Part shown: positions 1 through 7,400 of the stretch, piece after piece
How positions within the stretch are numbered: position 1 is the first letter of the stretch
Layout of the letters: every line of letters begins with the position of its first letter
Source of the DNA: an uncultured Porphyromonadaceae bacterium
GTDB lineage: Bacteria > Bacteroidota > Bacteroidia > Bacteroidales > Muribaculaceae
Direction: 5' to 3'
Assembly (NCBI GenBank): GCA_947176285.1
Contig: CAMWQF010000087.1
Coordinates: 1 to 9,697, forward strand
DNA: 9,697 bases
Notes under the pieces: generated by a model
What the model was told of the DNA's origin: nothing
The model's database searches: none
Seen by the model: the letters and a program-made list of their open reading frames with translations, nothing else
Position numbers and translations under genes: made by a program

Positions 1-114
1 TTGAAAGTTTTCCATAATACTTTCGAACTAACCTAACATCATGAAACGATTTTATACCAATAAAACAATATAGGAAACAAAATGTTCTGAAAAAATCGAA
101 AAAAATAGTAAAAA

Positions 115-867
115 ATGAAAATAAAAAATGATATAAATCATAAATTATTGATTATTAGTTGTGCCATTGCTTTTATTTTGGGAGGATTTTTGGATGGATA
201 TTGTAAAAAAATTGTAATTTCGCATCCAATCCAGGAAGGAGAATATATCGATAGGATTGATTTGGAGGAAGTGGAGGTATCAGCGGGATGTGGGATTACA
301 GAGATTCCGGATTATGCTTTTTTAGGATGCGCTACGCTAAAGAAAGTAATTTTGCCAAAAGGCATAAAGAAAATAGGATTTCAGGCGTTCAGTGAATGTG
401 AAAGTTTAGAGTCTATAAATTTTCCTTCATCTTTGGAGGATATCTCGAGTAATGCATTTACCTATTGTTCTGCTTTGGATAGTATTGAATTTCCCCAAAA
501 ATTGAAACATATCGGGCATAATGCTTTTTCATTTTGCGCATCATTGAAGGAGGCTATATTACCGGATAGCATTGAAGAGATAGAGTCTTATGCATTTTCT
601 GATTGTGAGTCGCTTAGGAAAGTGAGACTTCCTGCTAACGACAAATTGCTGGGTGAATTGCTGATGAACTGTTGTCCGAATCTTGTTGAAATAATCCAGC
701 CATCAGAAAAAGTGCCGCAATTTGACTGCGAAAGTTATATTTTTGATCCTTACGATATTTCTGCTTATGGCAGATGTGTGCTTAAAGTGCCTGAAAATGT
801 GATAGATAACTATGATGTTTCAAAATCATGGCAAATGTTTAACAAAATTGCAATGCGTAATCAATGA
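115..867 (+). CDS. BspA-like leucine-rich-repeat (LRR_5) exported protein
   Basis: This 250-residue protein has an N-terminal hydrophobic stretch (about residues 10-27) that fits a signal peptide or signal anchor. The Cys at 30 is preceded by 'DGY', which is not a lipobox, so I do not call it a lipoprotein. Residues 68-201 are tandem 23-residue LRR units of the BspA/Treponema type, with the pattern AFxxCxSLxxIxLPxSIxxI. The C-terminal part (about 218-247) has the 'LKVPENVIDNYDVSKSWQMF' capping motif that usually ends BspA-like proteins. Known relatives are surface or secreted proteins linked to adhesion and protein binding; the role here is inferred only. The start at 115 follows an A-rich leader with no Shine-Dalgarno, normal for Bacteroidota. 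GC is low (37% in the 60 bases I counted by hand, 301-360). A TACTTTCG at 18-25 resembles the Bacteroidota -7 box, but its -33 partner would be off the window. Bases 1-114 hold nothing else I can support. Confidence 0.88.
   Translation: MKIKNDINHKLLIISCAIAFILGGFLDGYCKKIVISHPIQEGEYIDRIDLEEVEVSAGCGITEIPDYAFLGCATLKKVILPKGIKKIGFQAFSECESLESINFPSSLEDISSNAFTYCSALDSIEFPQKLKHIGHNAFSFCASLKEAILPDSIEEIESYAFSDCESLRKVRLPANDKLLGELLMNCCPNLVEIIQPSEKVPQFDCESYIFDPYDISAYGRCVLKVPENVIDNYDVSKSWQMFNKIAMRNQ
316..717 (+). repeat. Six 23-residue LRR_5 units with a Cys ladder
   Basis: Protein-level tandem repeat within the LRR gene. Units begin at residues 68, 91, 114, 137, 160 and 183, each with a Cys at the same position (72, 95, 118, 141, 164, 187), so the period is exactly 23 residues (69 bases). 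The last unit is degenerate (LMNCCPNL). The DNA itself is diverged, so this is not a recent duplication. Confidence 0.85.
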
Positions 868-990
868 ACTTGTTAAGGTGAAAAAATGTTTAGGAAGTAT
901 AAAAATCAAAAAATAAAACTTGATTTAAAACTAAGAAAGACACACTGAGATAAGAAACAAAATTAGAAACACCCTTAATACTTAAAAACT

Positions 991-1341
991 ATGAAAAAAT
1001 TATTCTCATCCATCGTCGCTCTCTCTTTCGCAGTAGCAGGTTTCACAGCAGTAGCAGAAACAGCTTATCCCGATGCTTCACCGGAAGCAAGTCCCGAACC
1101 GGTAGCAGTAGCAACTCCAGATCCGGCACCTGCAGCAGCACCTGCATGTAAGGTGGAAGTGCCTCAGACAATTGCTGATCATCTTGCACTCCGCTTCCCT
1201 GGCGAAACAGTGTATGGAATCACGAGAGAAGGTGTCACTTATGTAGTAGATCTCGGTGATGGTCTCCACATCCGCTACGACAACTGCTTCAACCCCATTT
1301 GCTATGGCGTACACGATCACGAAGCGGACCTAAACAAGTAA
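991..1341 (+). CDS. Small exported protein with Pro/Ala-rich linker and PepSY-like C-terminal domain
   Basis: This 116-residue protein starts with a clear signal peptide (MKKLFSSIVALSFAVAGFTAVA, likely cut after Ala22). A Pro/Ala/Glu-rich flexible linker follows (about 25-52, with repeated 'PEASPEP' and 'PDPAPAAAP' patterns). The compact C-terminal domain (about 55-110) contains 'LALRFPGETVYGITREGVTYVVDL' then 'GLHIRYD', which resembles a single PepSY-like (DUF2874) unit: a helix, 'FPG', and two strands ending before an acidic turn. Three Cys (53, 99, 104) are in the exported part. Known relatives are periplasmic or surface proteins of unknown role, some beta-lactamase-inhibitor-like in fold; function here is not assigned. 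The start is preceded by an A-rich leader without Shine-Dalgarno. The 123-bp gap after the LRR gene has no visible terminator, so co-transcription is possible. Linker DNA is GC-rich (62% at 1081-1140, hand count). A strong hairpin follows the stop codon. Confidence 0.82.
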   Translation: MKKLFSSIVALSFAVAGFTAVAETAYPDASPEASPEPVAVATPDPAPAAAPACKVEVPQTIADHLALRFPGETVYGITREGVTYVVDLGDGLHIRYDNCFNPICYGVHDHEADLNK

Positions 1342-1366
1342 TTGATAATATACAATAGATGTAACA

Positions 1367-1405
1367 ACAAGAGGGTGCAGTTCATTTAGAACTGCACCCT
1401 CTTGT
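1367..1405. terminator. Perfect 17-bp hairpin between convergent genes, probable bidirectional terminator
   Basis: The arm acaagagggtgcagttc (1367-1383) is exactly complementary to gaactgcaccctcttgt (1389-1405), with a 5-base loop, attta. It lies 25 bases after the stop of the 116-residue gene and 69 bases beyond the stop of the opposing giant gene. The U-tract is weak on both strands (ttgtaataa on +, ttgttgtta on -), so termination efficiency is uncertain, but position, stem GC and symmetry fit a shared intrinsic terminator. The rest of 1342-1474 shows nothing else. Confidence 0.72.
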
Positions 1406-1474
1406 AATAAGTTGCAACTGCAAGGTGTACTTCAGTTAATGCTTACTAAAAAACATAATTTCTTTTAGAGGATG

Positions 1475-4400
1475 TTAGCGGGCTATATATTTTACTCCAT
1501 TGATTATATAGACTCCTTTTTCGAGATTCTGAATGGTTTCTAATGTGGCATCGTCATTGATAAGCAATCCATCAATAGAATATATGATGATTTTGTTTTG
1601 CTCTGAGATTATTTCAACACCTGAACTTTCAATGAAGGAAGCACTTATTCTTGTCTCTTCTTTCACTTTATAAGTGAATACTGAATTTTCAGAGATTTCT
1701 TCACCGTTTATAATCCATTTATAGAATACATATCCCTCATCAGGCACTGCAATTAAAGGAAGTTCTTCTCCGAAATAATATATGCCGGAATCACGTCCTA
1801 ATATCGATCCACCTTTGCAATATGCATCAATTTCTATATAATAAGATTTTGGTGAGAATTGCGCAATGAACTCGTCATTAGAAAGGGCAATAAATTCAAT
1901 TCTTTCATCAGTGGAATATACATTGTCTTTATTTATCCATTCCTCGAAGTCATATCCCTCTTTTGCGTGGGCGGTCAGCGTTATTGAGTCGCCATATTTT
2001 GCCGGAATGACTGAGGATGGAGAAATCGTAAGATCTGATCCATCGATCAAGTGAGTTATGTAGCCGGTATCTTCCGGATATACATTAACAGTAATCGAAA
2101 CAGATCCGTCCGGCATATAGATCCAATTAACGGTCTTTCCATCTTTTCCGGTGAACCCTTCTGAATCAATTATGCCAGATGTCAAGAAGGTCAAAGAATA
2201 GAACCCGGTTCCAGCATTCTTATAGATTTCTGAAAGATTTACTTGGAAAGATTTGTTGTCGTCTGTTGAAATCTCAATAAGACTTACATCCTGCTTGAAT
2301 CCCTGAATAGAGAGCGAAATATCCTCATAAGTGAAGGTCTTGCTGTCGATTGGTTTGTTGAATACTACAGTAAGTATTTCTACTTGTTGATTAACTATTG
2401 AATTATCGTCGGGTAAACCTTCGACTGCTTCAATTTCAAGTCTAACCAAGGGTATAGGTTCAAAGGTCAGAAGATAAGATTCTCTTTCTAATGTTTTAAA
2501 ATCATCAACGAAATGTATTAAATTTTCATATACAGGCTCCTTACCGTCACGAAGTGTGCGGTCTGTCTGCCAGATATTACGTAGGCTAATTTCCTTACCA
2601 TCGCTCTGGCGTAAGATCTTTTTCAGTTTTGCCCGGCCGAATGTGGGATCGGAAATTCGTCCATAGTTCCAGCCTTCCGAATCAGGAGAAATGGACAGTA
2701 TATACTCAGTTTCTGAATTGCTGAATAGTTCTGCATCATCTGTGGTGATTACAGGCGCGATTTCTCCATTAGAAAAGTAGAGCATGTCCGGCATATCTTC
2801 AGCGTCAATTATATCATTTGTCATGAAGCCTTTCAATCCATCGCCATTATCTATATCAATGCTTCTAATAAGTTCATGAATGGCTACATTATTCAAAAGC
2901 GACAGGTCCGGATTATCAGATGATGATATATGAGTAGCATCTACATTATAATCAGAGAAATGCCCAAGTAGAGAACTCTTGATCCACCATTGCGCATATG
3001 CTGAGCCTTTAGCCGGAATTGTTCCGAAATCAGAAGTTACGCTATTTCCGAGTGCCAAAGTCTTTTCACCACCGTTTAACTGACTGCTGGTAAGTTCAAA
3101 ATCAATAAGAAGGCCTTTCTCATTCTCAATAATTTTAGGTTGATCTGTGACCATTTTTACATTCTGTGCATCTCCATATCCTGTATTGGTTATTAGAAGT
3201 GAGAATTCAGCCTCTTCTGAAGACTCAACATCTTCAGTCAGCGGGTCATCCCCTAAAATATCTCTCTGCATGAAATATGTTAGGTCAAGGTTAGGAGAAG
3301 GCTTCACCGTTAGATAAACCGGCGAGAGAATGCGTGATACTTCCAATCCGTTGAATGGATCCACATATGTCAAAGTGCCTCCAAATGAATAAACTTTACT
3401 CACGGTTGGAGCAGCATATTTAGTAGGGATGAATAGAATGGTCGCTGTTCCTGTTTCATTAGCAGCAAGACTCCAGCCACCGGTCAGATCAAGATTGCCT
3501 TCAAATCCTGAAATAGATTCGGGGTTTATCTGGAATTCGTGAGTTGTAGCGAGATTACCCATCTCGTCCTTTATAGTCAGCGAAAGTTTCACATCTGACA
3601 TTGCAGTAGTCTCATGACCGTTGAAAACAGTCAAAGTACCGCGGAATGCCTGGCGAGTCATAACCATACTTTGAGAGAACTGAAGGGTGATTGAAGAACA
3701 AACAGATTTACCAATGCTTTCAGCCTCTTTCCTGCATTTATCATATTCAACCTCAAAATAATCAGCAAATGAATCATATCCCAATTCACTCACGGCATCG
3801 TCTACAGCGTCAAATATGTCAAGACTCTTTGTGATGTTATCGTAATTGATACAATTATCGGAAGTTTCATCCCTTAGACTATTGTTCCATCTATCGATAA
3901 AGTCACGCACCTGATCTTTTGAAACATTCTCGGGTTTTGCAGCGATCAATGTATCGTAGGAGGATTCAGGGATACACTCTTCTTCGTCTTGAAGTGAATA
4001 GAAAACATCAAAGAAATCACTCAACTGGTCTTTTTCAGAGTCAAGCCAACATGCATCCCCATAAAACTCATATTGCATGGACAACAAGCTAATCTGATCT
4101 AAAAATGGGAATGTCAATGCATTTCGGAACTCCTGTATATAAGACGGCTCTGTGTTTCTATAAGTCGGTAATTCAAGAGCTTTTATCTTAGCGGGTATAG
4201 TATCTGTACCTTCCTTATCGCAAGGTTCAAGCAACTTCAGTGGACATATCAAATCACCAAGATCGTCAAAATCGTAGCCTGCCAGTTTCGATAGACTTTG
4301 CGCGAGCGAAACTAACGTTTCGGTCTGCTCTTCCCAATTGGTTTCTTCTTCGTTTTGAACTTTATCAGCAATTCCTTTAAGAGTTCCTAATATTTCTGCA

Positions 4401-7400
4401 AGCGCCTCCTCTCTCTGTTTGGCTCTGCCTTGATTTTTGTCGCCTGAACCTGCTCCTTTAGCAGAGGTACAAGAACTGACAGCATCCATAAGTGCTAGGC
4501 ACAACTGTGTTTTGGTAGGATTGTTCTGTGCAACGTTAACTGCATCGATTACTTTCTGTACACATGCTATGACTATCTTTAATTCCTTATAGCCGGGAAC
4601 AAGCTCAAGAATACAGTCAAGAAGGTCCACAAAAAATTTATTCTGGCAAGGTTCACAATCCTCGACATTGAGGGTTGGTACATTGTTATTGTCTGATGAT
4701 GGACCATATGAATCGCCTCCGAATCCCGTATGAGGAACCGGATACCAGTTCCCGCCTCTGCCACCGTAGCTGCCGTTTCCGGAATTATCCCAAGTAGTAG
4801 AATCATTGCTATTGCATGAACCGACCTGAATAGGAATAGAATACCTGTGCCATTTCCGGTCAGTACCGCAATCCCAAGCATAAAGCGTACCTGGTTTTCC
4901 CACACATGGATCATCATCAATAGGCCGAACTCGCATAGTGCCATTATTCTTGACATGAGTTACCTTAATCGGTATTGCTACACTCTGCTGAGGAGCAAGA
5001 GAGAAAGGTTCAGAGTAGGAGAGGGGTTCAAATGTAAGATACGTGAAACCGTCGGGAGCAATAAACTGAACATCTTGAGCCGTAATCAATCCTTTATTAG
5101 TGAGCACGGCATTGAAGATAAGTGATTCTCCCTCTGCTAAGTCTTTGGCTGGAATACGATCGGGTACTTGCATCTCCACAACCGGAGCTGGCACATTTGT
5201 CTCGAACTTGACGGTAGTAACAATACGGTATTCATCCTCTACTTCAGTTTCTTCGACATTCCATCCAACAGTGATGGCCTCTATGCTTAGATTAACTGTT
5301 ATGCACTTTTCAGAAGCAGGGTCTACCAACACATAGTTACGATACGTATCGTGATGAGGAGCATTAACCGAGACTGCGTAATATCCCTCGTTTAAAGAGG
5401 TTGAGAACCTACCGTTCTCATCAGTCAAGCCACTTGCGATCAGAACTCCGGTGGTAGGATGTGAAATCCTTACCTCAGCGTTAGAAACATGAGGTGCTTC
5501 CGATGTATAATAAGTATATTCATCGCAAACATCAACCGTCAGTATGCCGTTAGCCTCAGAAACAGGTTCTATTGTGAATGGAAGCGCTAATCCATCGCCG
5601 TTTTCACAATTAATGCCAATCTGTCCGGTGACAGGAACATTCAATTGCATGTCATTAGTCGGGACGAACCGCAAAACAACAGTTGCCGTTTCGCCATTGT
5701 TTAAAGATGCCATCTCGGTGGGAGTGGCAGCCGACATCCATGTAGGAAGAGCCAGTGTTATCTTTCCTGTTGCACCTTTACCTATATTGGAGATTTCAAA
5801 CGGATAGTCACGCACACCATCCTTCATCATTGTAGTACTTATTGCAGCCACAGAACTTTGAATTTTCCCACCGGCATTATAACAATAATAGTTGACTGGC
5901 ACAGTCAAAGACGCGCCTTCTTTTGAGGTCAATTCCACGACAAACTTCTGCCAATCATTTCCGCTACTCAGTTGAGGAGAGACAATTTTATAGGAGAGTT
6001 CGGCTGAAGCACCTGATTGAATCTCTGAGGGACATTCAAGTTGCACAGAGCAGTTTTCGGGTTTTGATATGACTTTCGCCTGGAGATCAGTAAGTGGTAA
6101 ATTCCCGGGATTGGAAATACCCACAATTCCATTAAAATCTTCACCGTATGTTATCTCACAAAATATGGGATGAGAGATAGTTCTCTTTATTCCATATACA
6201 TCAAACGATGCAAATACATTGGATGTATTCTCACCAGGATAGCAAGCCCCTACTTCAAAATGACCCATCTGTTCTGAATAGGGTTGATAGTTAAGGTCAA
6301 AAGCACCATTCTTGTCGGATACTGCTTTCAGAACCTGCCGGATACCTTCATTAATTACATATATGTCGACATTTTTATTCCCAACGTCTACACCTTTGAT
6401 AGAACCAGTGATATGGATTTCTTCATTTTGATTATATATTGCCTTGTCAGTTTTTAATCGGAAGGAGAATGGAGATTTGACATTAACCTCCACACTTGGA
6501 GAAGTATTATTGCTGTATAAGAGTTCCTTAACTTCCTGCTCTTCATTCACGACAGCGTATAGGCTATAACTGCCTACGGCGTCCGGAAGTGTGATTGTTT
6601 TCTCTATGATTACTCTTTCATCCGGCATAAGCTCAGACTGCAAGTAAGCAATCGCCAACGGATTTACATCACCTTTTCTATAGATAAATACCTTTGTCAG
6701 TTCTGGCAACATATAAGAACCGGTGTTGATGAGAGTCGCATTAAGCGAGATACGCTCTCCGACTTTGATCTCATTTTCAGATACAGAAATCTCAGATATC
6801 TGAGCATCCGGTAATGTCTGATCTGAAACCAAAAACCAAAGATTGCCTTTTGCGAAGCCTTCAGCCTCAACTGTCAGCACAGCAGTGAAATCGTCATTGT
6901 CCTCCTCATTTCTCAAAGACTTGACTTTAAAGGACCCGGATGTTGCACCCGCGGGTATTAAGACGGAAGAGGGAAATTCAAGTCTTGAGTCAGAGTCGCA
7001 AGAAACATAAACAGTCAACGCTCCTGATGAATCTGTATTCCTACTGACTGTCACTGTCATTTCATTTCCTTCCTTTATTACTGAAGCAGAAGAAACCATC
7101 GACAGTGCAGGACCATCATCATCGTAGACTGTCAAGGGTACAGAGACCTGACCTCCTGAAGATCCGTTTGATGCATTGCAACTGCATGAGGAAATCCACA
7201 CAGAAGCTGTGATGTTATAAGTTCGTTCTCCGTCAACAACTGAGTTGTCAATAGGACCAAGATTCACAGTCAATTCCTTAACTCCTGATGCCATCTCAAC
7301 ACTCTCACGTCCATAATAAATATTTCCGTCGGAATCATCAGAGAATCTTATTGTTACAGTCTTGTCGAAATTATCGTTTCGCAAGAGTTTGCCTATTACA

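Noticed and set aside
18..25. TACTTTCG resembling the Bacteroidota -7 promoter box
   Set aside because: It has one mismatch to TAnnTTTG, and the -33 element would lie off the left edge, so it cannot be judged.
886..948. A 20-codon ORF in the gap between the LRR and small secreted genes
   Set aside because: It is very short, Lys-rich because the DNA is A-rich, and has no ribosome-binding or homology signal.
4579..4956. 125-residue - strand ORF in another frame inside the giant gene
   Set aside because: It overlaps the coding frame of the giant protein completely, and its translation has no recognisable motif.
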